A DNA stretch of 46,754 bases from a bacterium (GTDB taxonomy: Bacteria; Acidobacteriota; Polarisedimenticolia; Polarisedimenticolales; Polarisedimenticolaceae). The stretch lies in NCBI GenBank assembly GCA_024226515.1, contig JAAELQ010000162.1:1-46754 (forward strand), written 5' to 3'. Shown here piece after piece: positions 1-8,579 of this stretch. The notes beneath the pieces were generated by a model. It was given only the letters and a program-made list of their open reading frames with translations, searched no databases and was not told the DNA's origin. The position numbers and the translations under genes are program-made. Within the stretch, counting starts at the first letter, position 1. Every line of letters starts with the position of its first letter.

Positions 1-2179
1 CGTCCCCGCAGACGAGATCGTCGTCCGCGTCGTCGTCGGGGTCGAAGGGGCAGGCGTCGCACACGTCGCCGGTTCCGTCCGCGTCCGTGTCCTGCTGTGC
101 CGGGTTGGTAACGTCCGGGCAGTTGTCCGCGGCGAAGCACAGCCCGTCGGCGTCATCGTCGTTCCCGGGATCGGTCGGACAGACGTCGCACACGTCGCCG
201 TCGCCGTCCGCGTCCGTGTCGAGCTGGTCGGTGTTGGCCGTCGCCGGACAGTTGTCCTCGGCGTCGCAGATGCCGTCCTCGTCCGCGTCCGTTCCGGCCA
301 GACAGTACGGCCCCTTGATCAGCGTGAACTCGTCGAGCACCGATCCCGTGTCGCCGAGCATGCGGACGTCCAGCCGGTTGCGCTCGACGTCGATCACCAG
401 CGAACCGAGGACGTTCATCGACACGTACATCGCGGGGTGGTCGAGCGGTCCGCCTTGCACCGAGCCCGCGTTGCCCGCGACCGTGTAGACGGCGCCCTGG
501 TGCGGATCGGAGCCGAGCGTCGGCTTGGCGTAGACGCCGTCGCCCGTCTGCGATCCGTCGCCCCCGTCGAGCACGAAGCCCGGTCCGAACGTCGACGCGT
601 CACCGTAGTGGCCGTCGATCAGGAACGACCGCTCGTAGGAATGACTGTGTCCGCAGAGCACCAGGTCGACGCCGTGGGCCTCGAGGACCGGCAGGGCGTT
701 CTGCCGCATCTCCTGCAGCTCGATCTCGTTGTCCGAGTTGTGCGAGCCGCGGCTGTACGGCGGGTGGTGCCAGTAGGCGACGATCCAGTCCTGCAGCGTG
801 TCGGCCAGGTCCTGCGCCAGCCAGTCGAGCATGTCGCCCGTCGGAGCGCGATCGGTGTCGGCCGAGTCGAGCACGACGAAGTGCACGTTGCCGTGGTCGA
901 ACGAATAGTAAGCCTCGGTGCCCGAGCCGACGCCACCGGCCTGCCCGGCCGTCGGCAGGGTGAAGATGTCGAAGTACGGGCCCGTCTCGGTCGGCGACAC
1001 CGAGGTGTTGGCGTCGTGATTGCCGATCGTCGGCCACAGGACCGAGCCGCGCAGCAGCTCGCCGTAGACGTCGAAGACGCCGATCTGGTACTCCGCGTCC
1101 GTGCCGTTGGGGTAGGCGTTGTCGCCGAGCATCAGCCACAGGTCGGTGGGGTCGCTTCCCGCGAAGGTCTCGTACGCGCCGCGGACCGCTCTTGCGTTGC
1201 GGTCGCCCGAGCCGGAGTCGCCGATGGCCCAGATGCGGATCGGGGAGTCGTCTCCGACCGGGGGCGCGGTGACGAACGAGTAGGACTCCTCGGCCCCGAC
1301 GAACAGGTCGGTCGAGTTGCCGATCGCGTAGTAGTAGCGCGTCGCAGGCGTGAGGCCGGTCAATTCGATCTCGTGGTCCTGTGCCGTCTGCGGCGCGATC
1401 TCGACCGTCGTGTCCAGCGCGTCCGGCGCGAGGCCGTAGACTACGCGGCTGGTCTGTTGCGTGTCCGTGCGCCAACGCAGCGTCACCGCCGACGGCGTAC
1501 CGGCCTGTAGATAAGGGCCGCGCACCAGCGACTCGGCCTTGTTCAGCACGATCTGCGGGATCAGCACCAGGTCGGTCGACGGGAGCGGGCCGTTCCACAC
1601 GGCTATGGCCAGTGAATTCGTCCCGCTCTGCAGCAGGGGGAGAGCCGTCGTCGACAGATCGACGAGAGGCCCGTAGATCGGGTCGTAGTTGTTGCTCGAC
1701 TCGTGCAGCGCGGGTGGCGTGTTCCAGTCCAGGGCGCCCGCGGGCAGCTCGGGCGAGCGGTAGATCTCGATGCCGTTGAGCCACACGGCCCATGCGTCGT
1801 CGTAGTCCGCGCCGGCGAACAGGCTGGTGACCGCGGCGGCGTTCGGTACGTCGAACGTCAGCCGGGTGAAGACGGACGCCGCGTCGGTCGGGACCGGCGT
1901 TGCGATCAGGTCCTCGGCTCCGGTCGCGGCCTCGTAGCCGACGCCGTACTGGCCGCTGTCCCAGGCCGAATCGTCGAAGCCCTCGGCAACCCAGGACATG
2001 CCGACTCCGGGGTCGGACGAGTTGGCGAGGTAGCGGATCGGCGCCCCCGGGCCTGCCACGAGTCGTTCCTGGGCCGAGGCGGAGGCGGCGAGGAGAAACA
2101 CGATCAGCGCGGCGAGGCAGCCGCGCAGCGGGAGCCTCGAGGCGGTATCCCGCCCGGATGAATCGATCTGCTGGCCCAA
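1..2179 (-). CDS. Secreted purple-acid-phosphatase-like metallophosphoesterase with TSP3 repeats (3' end cut by window)
   Basis: About 726 residues are visible and the C-terminus runs off at base 1. A TTG start at 2179 is preferred because GAGGGG lies 5 bases upstream; a GTG at 2200 in the same frame is the alternative. Order: signal peptide (about 1-37, ending ASASAQ), a 165-residue module beginning at YLANSSDPG (about 45-205), a fibronectin-like domain (about 206-300) as in purple acid phosphatases, then a calcineurin-like phosphoesterase (about 310-560). Its metal-binding motifs are all present: GDSG, GDNAY, GNHD, HHPPYS and GHSHSYER. From about residue 627 the chain becomes thrombospondin type 3 calcium-binding repeats (DADEDGICDAEDNCP type). 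It is probably an exported phosphatase or phosphodiesterase tethered or stabilised by calcium. The substrate is unknown. The same 165-residue module recurs twice in the CotH protein at 27433-34575. Confidence 0.85.
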   Translation of the reverse strand, partial: MGQQIDSSGRDTASRLPLRGCLAALIVFLLAASASAQERLVAGPGAPIRYLANSSDPGVGMSWVAEGFDDSAWDSGQYGVGYEAATGAEDLIATPVPTDAASVFTRLTFDVPNAAAVTSLFAGADYDDAWAVWLNGIEIYRSPELPAGALDWNTPPALHESSNNYDPIYGPLVDLSTTALPLLQSGTNSLAIAVWNGPLPSTDLVLIPQIVLNKAESLVRGPYLQAGTPSAVTLRWRTDTQQTSRVVYGLAPDALDTTVEIAPQTAQDHEIELTGLTPATRYYYAIGNSTDLFVGAEESYSFVTAPPVGDDSPIRIWAIGDSGSGDRNARAVRGAYETFAGSDPTDLWLMLGDNAYPNGTDAEYQIGVFDVYGELLRGSVLWPTIGNHDANTSVSPTETGPYFDIFTLPTAGQAGGVGSGTEAYYSFDHGNVHFVVLDSADTDRAPTGDMLDWLAQDLADTLQDWIVAYWHHPPYSRGSHNSDNEIELQEMRQNALPVLEAHGVDLVLCGHSHSYERSFLIDGHYGDASTFGPGFVLDGGDGSQTGDGVYAKPTLGSDPHQGAVYTVAGNAGSVQGGPLDHPAMYVSMNVLGSLVIDVERNRLDVRMLGDTGSVLDEFTLIKGPYCLAGTDADEDGICDAEDNCPATANTDQLDTDADGDGDVCDVCPTDPGNDDDADGLCFAADNCPDVTNPAQQDTDADGTGDVCDACPFDPDDDADDDLVCGD

Positions 2180-2311
2180 AACCGCCCCTCGATCGTGCAC
2201 TGTTCCGGTTCGGACCGGCCCCCCCTCAGGGTGATCCACACGTTATTTGCCCAGAAACCAGCGGGAACCCCAAAAATATACCGACAAAGGGGCGGGGGTG
2301 CATCTGCAGAT

Positions 2312-4576
2312 TCAGGGGGTCGAGAACCAGACGATATTGGCCCGGCGGCCGTCTGTGCCCCTCCACCCGGCCACGAGGTCCGTCCGCTGTCCGAGGTCGA
2401 TCGGCGGTCGGTCGGGACCCGTGTCGAGCCGCAGCGTCACGCTCTCGTCCTCCGACGAGTAGCGCAGGCGCCTCGCGTTGCGCGACACGCTCACCCCGCG
2501 TTCCGCGTCGACCAGGGCGCGGAGCTCGTTGGCGGGGATCTGCAGGGCGCCGTCCGGGCCGAGCGGATAGCGCTGGAACGGCCGCGGCAGGCGCAGCCGG
2601 CGATGCCGCTCGCTCGAGCACAGGCCGAGCGGCTCGCTGCCCTCGATGAACACCTCGGACAGGCTGTGCTCGCACGAGCGAGCGTCCACCGCTCGCCGAC
2701 CCGTCTCGGCGTCGACGACGACGAAGGTCACGCCGTCCGGGAGCGCGAACGGCCAGTCGTCCCGACCTTCCAGCGCGCGCTCCATGAACGACTTCCAGAT
2801 CGGCAGCGCCGCCTTCGATCCGCTCTCGCCGACGCCGAGGCTCTGCGGCGCGTCGTATCCGACCCAGACCCCGACGACCAGCTCCGGCGAGTAACCGACG
2901 AACCAGGCGTCGACGTAGTCGTCGGTCGTGCCCGTCTTGCCGGCGAGCGTCCACGGCAACTCCGCGGCGCCGCGCCCCGTGCCGCGGCGGATCACGCCGT
3001 TCAGCGCGTGGCTCATCGCATAGGCGAGCTGCGGCGAGACGGCGTCGCGCACGGCGGGATGCGTGCGCGCGACCGTGCCCTGGGAGCGGTCGCCGACCGC
3101 GCGAATCCAGTGCGGCTCGACGTACATGCCGCCGTTGGCGAAGACGCCGTAGGCCGAGGTCAGCTCGAGCAGAGTGAGCTCGAAGGCGCCGAGCGCCAGC
3201 GAGGGATAGGGTCGCAGCCCGCTCTCGATGCCCAGCCGCAGCGCCATGTCGATCGCCGCGTCGTAGCCCACCTGCTGCAACAGCTTCACCGAGGCGATGT
3301 TCGCCGACTTCTCGATGGCCGTGCGCAGGGTGATGCTGCCGAAGTACTCGCGGGAGAAGTTCTCCGGCTGGTACGGCTGAGGGTTCCGGCGATCGAGGAA
3401 AACCGTCGGCTCGTCCAGCAGGGTGTCGGCCAGCGTCTTGCCGTTCTCCAGGGCCGCGGCGAGGACGATCGGCTTGAACGCCGAGCCGGGCTGGCGGCGG
3501 GCCTGTGTCACCCGATTGAACTCGCTGTGACCGAAGTCCGATCCGCCGACCATGGCCAGCACCTCGCCGGTCCGCGGGTCGAGCGCCACGAGCGCCGCCT
3601 GCGGCGCTTCGCCGGTGTCGTTCGATCCCTCCCGCTGTCGACGACGTTCCGCGTACAGCTCGAGGCCCTCGCGGATCGCCTCCTCGGCGAACTCCTGCAG
3701 CCGCGGGTCCATCGTGGTGCGGATCTCGAGGCCGCCGGCGTACAGCGCCCGCTCGCCGTGCTCGTCACGGATCGTGCGGCGCACCGATTCGACGAAGTAC
3801 TCGGCGCATTCGGACTCCGCGACGGGACGATTCAGCACCAGCCGCTCTCCGGCCACACGCCGCGCGGTGCGCGTGTCGAGGTAGCCCTCCTCGACCATGC
3901 GCCGCAGCACGAGGTTGCGACGTTGGGTGGCCCGTTCCAGGTCGTGGATCGGCGAGTAGGCGGAGGGCCGCGGCAGCAGCCCGACCAGCGTCGCCGATTC
4001 GCCGATCGTGAGTAGGTGCGCGGGCTTGTTGAAGTAGTGCCGCGCGGCGGCGCCGAGGCCCTGCAGGCCGTGGCCCATGTGAACCTGGTTCGTGTACAGG
4101 GCGAGGATCTCCTGCTTGGAGTAGTGCCGCTCGATCTCGACCGCGAGCACGGCTTCCTGCAGCTTGCGCCGTACCGTCTTCTGCGAGCGATCCAGGAACA
4201 GCATTCCGGCGAGCTGCATCGTCAGCGTGCTGGCGCCCTGCGCCTTCCGTCGTTCGCGCAGGTCCGTCCAGACGGCGCGTCCTACGCCGCGGAAGTCGAT
4301 TCCCGTGTGCTTGCGGAACTCCGAGTCCTCGCTGGAGATCAACGCGTCGCGGAACGACGGCGGGATCTCGGCGGGGTCGAGCAGGATCCGCTTCTCCGCT
4401 GCGAAGGTGGCGATCTCACGCCCGTCGCGGTCCAGCACGCGGGTCATCTGTGCCGGGCGGTACTCCTCGAGCGCGCGCACGTCGGGCAAGTCCAGGCGCA
4501 TGAAATAGCCGCCCGACGCCCCGAAGACGGCGGCGATCGCCATGGTCACACCGAGGCCGGCCAGCGGTTTGCGCAT
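2312..4576 (-). CDS. Penicillin-binding protein 1A-type bifunctional transglycosylase/transpeptidase
   Basis: A 754-residue class A PBP that polymerises and cross-links peptidoglycan at the outer face of the inner membrane. The ATG at 4576 is chosen because GGAGG lies 9 bases upstream; an open frame extends 20 codons further without a better site. There is one N-terminal membrane anchor (about 5-27). The GT51 domain (about 50-235) has the catalytic EDSEF and the QGASTLTMQLA motif. The transpeptidase domain (about 300-570) has SAFK as the SxxK active site near residue 365, SAN near 422 and KTGTT near 546. About 160 residues follow the transpeptidase and look like a beta-rich tail I do not recognise. 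It lies 183 bases downstream of the kmo gene on the same strand. The lack of a coupled neighbour suggests independent transcription. Confidence 0.93.
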   Translation of the reverse strand: MRKPLAGLGVTMAIAAVFGASGGYFMRLDLPDVRALEEYRPAQMTRVLDRDGREIATFAAEKRILLDPAEIPPSFRDALISSEDSEFRKHTGIDFRGVGRAVWTDLRERRKAQGASTLTMQLAGMLFLDRSQKTVRRKLQEAVLAVEIERHYSKQEILALYTNQVHMGHGLQGLGAAARHYFNKPAHLLTIGESATLVGLLPRPSAYSPIHDLERATQRRNLVLRRMVEEGYLDTRTARRVAGERLVLNRPVAESECAEYFVESVRRTIRDEHGERALYAGGLEIRTTMDPRLQEFAEEAIREGLELYAERRRQREGSNDTGEAPQAALVALDPRTGEVLAMVGGSDFGHSEFNRVTQARRQPGSAFKPIVLAAALENGKTLADTLLDEPTVFLDRRNPQPYQPENFSREYFGSITLRTAIEKSANIASVKLLQQVGYDAAIDMALRLGIESGLRPYPSLALGAFELTLLELTSAYGVFANGGMYVEPHWIRAVGDRSQGTVARTHPAVRDAVSPQLAYAMSHALNGVIRRGTGRGAAELPWTLAGKTGTTDDYVDAWFVGYSPELVVGVWVGYDAPQSLGVGESGSKAALPIWKSFMERALEGRDDWPFALPDGVTFVVVDAETGRRAVDARSCEHSLSEVFIEGSEPLGLCSSERHRRLRLPRPFQRYPLGPDGALQIPANELRALVDAERGVSVSRNARRLRYSSEDESVTLRLDTGPDRPPIDLGQRTDLVAGWRGTDGRRANIVWFSTP

Positions 4577-4759
4577 CGCGAGGATCCTCCGCTGCCCTAC
4601 ACAGCAAGCCCCTTGCCGAAACGCTCGACCCTTCAAAAACGTTTCAACACGCCCGAATCACGCAACACGGGCGGGGGCTCCGAAATCAACCTGGGTCGGG
4701 GGTGTGTCAAACGGGACACGAAACGTGTCGGGACCGCCACGCGGGGCTTTTTTGCGGGA

Positions 4760-6127
4760 TCAGTAGTTCAGGTTGATGCCGTTGGCGTCGAGAAAGGGGG
4801 TCAGCTTGCGCTCGATCAGGGCGCGGGCCGCGTCCAGGTCGAGGGCCTCGGCGGAGTCGATCGAGCGGCAGAGCTCGTCGAGGATCTCGTCCTCGATGCG
4901 CCCCGCGTCGCGCGCCGCCCGGTAGGGAATGTGGCTGTACATCACCATCGAGTAGCGCGAGCGGAAGCGCTGCGGCATCTCGACCTCCAGGCGGTGCTCG
5001 ACCTGCTTGCGCAGCAGGAAGCCGGCGTCGCCCACCCGGTCGCGCATCTCGACGAAGTTCTCGAGCGCCATGTCGGCGATCGCGTCCGCGTTGCCCTTGC
5101 GCGCCGACTGGTACGCGGCGAACAACGTCCCCCAGTCGTCGTGCTCGTCGGCGTCGATCAGCCGCCCGAGCTCGGTGCAGTCCTCGAACCCGCAGTTCAT
5201 GCCCTGGCCGAAGAAGGGGACGATGGCGTGCGCGGCGTCGCCGACGAGCGCCGCCTTCCCGCCGACGTGCCACGGGAGACATCGCACGGTCCCCAGGTTG
5301 CCGGTCGGGTTTTCGAAGAACTCACGTGTCAGATCGGGGATCAGCGCTACGGCGTCGGGGAACTGTCGCTCGAAGAACGACAGGACCTCGGCCTCGTCGT
5401 CCAGCTCCGCGAACCCGGACGGCCCCTCGTACGGTAGGTAGAGCGTCACCGTGAAGCTGCCGTCCAGGTTCGGCAGCGCCATCAGCATCACGCGCCCGCG
5501 GGGCCAGATGTGCAGGGCGTTGAGCTCGATGCGCGCGCCGCGATCCCGCGGGATCAGCAACTCCTTGTAGCCGTACTCCAGCAGCTCCATCGATTCGTCG
5601 AACCCCGCGCGACCCTTCATCGCCGCACGCACGCCGGACACGGCGCCGTCCGTGCCGAATACGGTCGCGGCCTCGACCTCGCGGTCGCCGAAGCGCAGGC
5701 GCCCCCGCTCGAGGTCCGCGCCGTCGAGCGCGTGATCGAAGCGGAACTCGACGCCGCGTTCCTCGGCCCGATCGATCAGGAACTGATTGAGCTCCCTGCG
5801 CGAGATCGAGTAGTTGCACTCGGATTCGTCGCGGCCGTAGGGCTGGAAGGTCAGCTCGCCACGCATACCGTGCAGCATGCGTCCGGTCACGGGGACCGTC
5901 AGCCGCATCGCCTCCGGCCGCAGGCCCACGCGCTCCAGGGCGCGGATGCCGCGTGAGGTCATGACCAGGTTGATCGAGCGGCCGCTGCCGGAGCCGGCGT
6001 TGCGGATGTCCTCCGAGCGCTCGTAGGTCGTGACCTCGAACCCGCGTTCGCGCAGGAAGATCGAGAGCAGCGATCCGACCAGGCCCGCGCCGACGACGGC
6101 GACCGGTTGCGTGCGATCCAAGCCCAT
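4760..6127 (-). CDS. kmo: Kynurenine 3-monooxygenase
   Basis: A 455-residue FAD- and NADPH-dependent aromatic hydroxylase that converts L-kynurenine to 3-hydroxykynurenine in tryptophan degradation or the eukaryote-type NAD route. The N-terminus has the FAD dinucleotide-binding motif GAGLVGSLL, followed by SGRSINL, typical of KMO. The second FAD motif, GDAAHAIVPFFGQGMNCG, is near residue 300, and the length matches the bacterial family. ATG 6127 has GGAGG with 5-base spacing; a GTG at 6139 is possible but lies inside the palindrome at 6130-6149. No kynureninase, tryptophan dioxygenase or hydroxyanthranilate dioxygenase is in the window, so the pathway partners must be elsewhere. The start region carries a TAGAAT -10 element and an inverted repeat suggesting dedicated repression. 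Confidence 0.93.
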   Translation of the reverse strand: MGLDRTQPVAVVGAGLVGSLLSIFLRERGFEVTTYERSEDIRNAGSGSGRSINLVMTSRGIRALERVGLRPEAMRLTVPVTGRMLHGMRGELTFQPYGRDESECNYSISRRELNQFLIDRAEERGVEFRFDHALDGADLERGRLRFGDREVEAATVFGTDGAVSGVRAAMKGRAGFDESMELLEYGYKELLIPRDRGARIELNALHIWPRGRVMLMALPNLDGSFTVTLYLPYEGPSGFAELDDEAEVLSFFERQFPDAVALIPDLTREFFENPTGNLGTVRCLPWHVGGKAALVGDAAHAIVPFFGQGMNCGFEDCTELGRLIDADEHDDWGTLFAAYQSARKGNADAIADMALENFVEMRDRVGDAGFLLRKQVEHRLEVEMPQRFRSRYSMVMYSHIPYRAARDAGRIEDEILDELCRSIDSAEALDLDAARALIERKLTPFLDANGINLNY

Positions 6128-6129
6128 CC

Positions 6130-6154
6130 TCACCTCCACATGGAGGTGATTCTA
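6130..6154 (-). promoter_or_regulatory. Promoter -10 and operator-like palindrome of kmo
   Basis: On the minus strand a TAGAAT -10 element occupies 6154-6149. A perfect inverted repeat with 9-base arms and a 2-base centre (TCACCTCCA/TGGAGGTGA, 6130-6149) starts at the last base of the -10 and ends within the ribosome-binding site. The predicted transcription start (about 6142) falls inside it, so a repressor bound here would block initiation. No good -35 is seen 16-18 bases upstream, which may mean an activator is needed. Confidence 0.5.
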
Positions 6155-6180
6155 CTACCGCCCGGGCCGGCTCCTGGCCG

Positions 6181-6834
6181 TCAGCGCGCGCGCTGGCGCA
6201 GTGCGTCGACCACGGCGGTCGCCTGCTTGACGTCCGAGCGCAGCGTCAGCTCGGTGGCGCGATCGGGATCGATCTCGAGCTGGAAGCCGTCGGACTCGTA
6301 GATCTGCACGTCGAGCACCGATTCGGACAGCGCGCACAGCGCCCGGCGGACCTGCGGGTCGTCCAGCGGGTGATCGTCGGAGAGGTCGGCGTTCAGGAAG
6401 AAGCGGCGCGCCAGATCCTCGCCGTTCCCCTCGAGCAAGGGCCCCAGGCGCCGCGGGCCGCCCTCGGGCATCGGCTGCAACTTCGATACCTGACCCAGGT
6501 AGACGTCGGTCAACTGCTCGTTGTCCGCGTCGAAATCGCCGACGTAGACCGCCATGCGTGGGCCGGGCTGGAACGCCACGCGGTGTCCCTCCAGCTCGGT
6601 CTCGCTCCACTCGCCGAAGAACCCGGTGTCGCGCTCGTTCAGCTCGAACTGGCGGATCAGGCGTTCGGCGGTGGTGTGCAGCCTCCCGGACTCCGACACG
6701 GCGTCGCCGATGCTCAGCGAGCTCTGCGTGGCCTTGATCGTGAAGATGGCAAGGACGGCAAGGATGAAAACACCAACGAGAATGACCGGCACGATTGCCT
6801 CCGCGAGCTGGGTAGGGGCCTTGGTGTCGAACAT
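6181..6834 (-). CDS. Membrane-anchored protein of unknown function
   Basis: 217 residues that I do not assign to a family. A short N-terminal stretch is followed by one strong transmembrane helix (about 14-34), then an extracytoplasmic or periplasmic domain of about 180 residues rich in acidic positions. There is no cysteine-lipobox or typical signal cleavage site, so it is probably a bitopic inner-membrane protein. The soluble part reads as alternating strands and helices, with no catalytic motif I can name. It lies upstream of kmo on the same strand with 53 bases between them, but kmo has its own -10 element. It is divergent from the ASPIC gene at 6915 with 80 bases between starts. Codon use looks like its neighbours. 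Confidence 0.75.
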   Translation of the reverse strand: MFDTKAPTQLAEAIVPVILVGVFILAVLAIFTIKATQSSLSIGDAVSESGRLHTTAERLIRQFELNERDTGFFGEWSETELEGHRVAFQPGPRMAVYVGDFDADNEQLTDVYLGQVSKLQPMPEGGPRRLGPLLEGNGEDLARRFFLNADLSDDHPLDDPQVRRALCALSESVLDVQIYESDGFQLEIDPDRATELTLRSDVKQATAVVDALRQRAR

Positions 6835-6879
6835 AAGCTCGGGCTGAATCGAAAGCCAGTCGCCCGCGCCGCGCCTCGG

Positions 6880-6908
6880 TCGACACCGCTTTTTCGCCGG
6901 TGTAGCCT
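6880..6908 (+). promoter_or_regulatory. Probable sigma-70 promoter of a leaderless transcript
   Basis: TCGACA (6880-6885) is separated by exactly 17 bases from TAGCCT (6903-6908). The GTG start of the next gene begins only 6 bases after the -10, which places the transcription start at or next to the start codon. No ribosome-binding site precedes the GTG, consistent with leaderless translation. Confidence 0.55.
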
Positions 6909-6914
6909 TGGCGA

Positions 6915-8579
6915 GTGAGGCTCTCCCGCACAGTCCGCGGCGTGGTCCTTGCCGCGGTCGCGACCGCGGCGGCCGGCGCCGAGACCACTTCTTGGTTCAC
7001 CGACGCGACCGAGTCCTCGGGGCTGCGTTTCGTCCACGAGACCGGGGCGGCCGGGGCGCTGGCCATGCCGGAGATCATGGGCTCGGGTGCGGCGCTGTTC
7101 GACGCGGACGGCGACGGCGATCTCGACGCGTACTTCACCAACGGCCGCTTTGCCGAGCCGAACGCCGCCGTGCCCCGCAACCGGTTCTTCCGCCGGGATG
7201 GGGCGAAGTTCGTCGACGCGACCGACGGGTCGGGCCTCGGCGACCCCGGCTACGGCATGGGCGTCGCGATCGGCGATATCGACAACGACGGCGACCTCGA
7301 CGTGTTCGTCTCCAACTACGGGCCGGACCGCCTGTTCCGCAATCGCGGGGACGCGACGTTCGCGGACGCCACGGCGAGCCTGGGCGCCGAGCTGTCCGGG
7401 TGGTCCAGCTCGGCCGTGTTCCTGGACTACGACGGCGACGGATGGCTCGACCTGTACGTCGCGCGCTACGTCGTCCACGACCCCGGGAAGAAGTGCTCCG
7501 ACTCCGCCGGGCGATCCGATTACTGCGGCCCGAGGATGTTCCCTCCGGTGCACGACATGCTGCTGCGCAACGTCGGCCGCGGCAAGTTCGAGCCCGTCGG
7601 GGCCGCGTCGGGTCTGCAGTCCGCGATCGGCGCCGGGCTCGGCGTCGTCGCGCGCGACTTCGACGGCGATGCCCGCATCGACCTGTACGTGGCCAACGAC
7701 GGCTACGCCAACCAGCTCTGGCACAACCTCGGCACGGGCAAGTTCAAGGACGTCGCGCCGCTGATGGGGACCGCCTACAACATGGACGGCGAGGCCGAGG
7801 CGGGCATGGGCGTCGTGGCTGCGGACTTCGACGGCGATCTCGACCTGGATCTGTTCGTGACGCACCTGGCGGACGAGAGCAACACGATCTATCGCCGCGA
7901 CGGCGCGACGGGCTTCGACGACGCGACCGGCGCCAGCGGCCTGGCCACGGGCAGCCTGCCATTCACCGGCTTCGGGACCGCGGCGCTCGACCTCGAGCTG
8001 GACGGCGATCTGGATCTGGTCGTCGTGAATGGAAGAGTCGCGCGCGCGGCGCCGCGCAAGGACGCCGGGGTCGCCCTCCCGTGGTCGCGCTTCGCCGAGC
8101 CGAATCAGATCTTCGTCAATCGGGGCAGCGGCCGATTCCACGTCGCGGGAGCCGAGGCCCGCGCGTTCGTCGAGCCCGTCGAGGTGTCGCGTGGCCTCGC
8201 GATCGGCGACGTGGACGACGACGGCGACGTCGATCTTCTCGTCAGCAACGCGCAGGGCCCGGCGCGCCTGTACCGCAACGACGTCCCGCGGCGCGGACGC
8301 TGGTTGCGCGTGCGAGCGATCGACCCACGCTACTCGCGCGACGCCTACGGGGCCACGGTGATCGTGAGGACGGGCGAGCGTCGCCGCATGCGATCGATCG
8401 ACCCCGGCGGCGGCTACCTCTCCAGCGGCGACCCGCGCGCGCACTTCGGCCTCGGCGACGTCGAGCGTGTCGACGGGATCGAGGTTCGCTGGCCCGACGG
8501 TCTCGTCGAACGCTTCCCGGGCGGTGCGGTCGATCGGGACGTGACGCTGCGCCGCGGCGACGGCAAGCGGGCATCGTGA
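6915..8579 (+). CDS. Secreted FG-GAP repeat protein with ASPIC/UnbV domain (CRTAC1-like)
   Basis: 554 residues. It has a signal peptide (about 1-22) and about seven FG-GAP/VCBS-type blades of the form DxDGDGDLD that bind calcium and build a beta-propeller. The C-terminal ASPIC/UnbV domain (about 455-545) is recognisable from GATVIVRTG, GGGYLSSGDPRAHFGLG and IEVRWPDG. Proteins of this family are exported and common in Acidobacteria, Planctomycetes and relatives; the biochemical role is unknown. The GTG start at 6915 follows a promoter by 6 bases and has no Shine-Dalgarno. Its TGA overlaps the GTG of the next gene, another ASPIC protein, so the two are translationally coupled and probably act together. 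Confidence 0.9.
   Translation: MRLSRTVRGVVLAAVATAAAGAETTSWFTDATESSGLRFVHETGAAGALAMPEIMGSGAALFDADGDGDLDAYFTNGRFAEPNAAVPRNRFFRRDGAKFVDATDGSGLGDPGYGMGVAIGDIDNDGDLDVFVSNYGPDRLFRNRGDATFADATASLGAELSGWSSSAVFLDYDGDGWLDLYVARYVVHDPGKKCSDSAGRSDYCGPRMFPPVHDMLLRNVGRGKFEPVGAASGLQSAIGAGLGVVARDFDGDARIDLYVANDGYANQLWHNLGTGKFKDVAPLMGTAYNMDGEAEAGMGVVAADFDGDLDLDLFVTHLADESNTIYRRDGATGFDDATGASGLATGSLPFTGFGTAALDLELDGDLDLVVVNGRVARAAPRKDAGVALPWSRFAEPNQIFVNRGSGRFHVAGAEARAFVEPVEVSRGLAIGDVDDDGDVDLLVSNAQGPARLYRNDVPRRGRWLRVRAIDPRYSRDAYGATVIVRTGERRRMRSIDPGGGYLSSGDPRAHFGLGDVERVDGIEVRWPDGLVERFPGGAVDRDVTLRRGDGKRAS

Noticed and set aside
2195..4015. Long plus-strand open frame across the PBP gene
   Set aside because: Opposite to an intact PBP with all catalytic motifs; composition is that of a shadow frame.
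4715..4730. GACACGAAACGTGTC inverted repeat upstream of the PBP, sharing 13 bases with 38209-38221
   Set aside because: With this window size, many shared 13-mers are expected by chance, and the second site lacks the inverted arm. It could be a weak operator but is unsupported.
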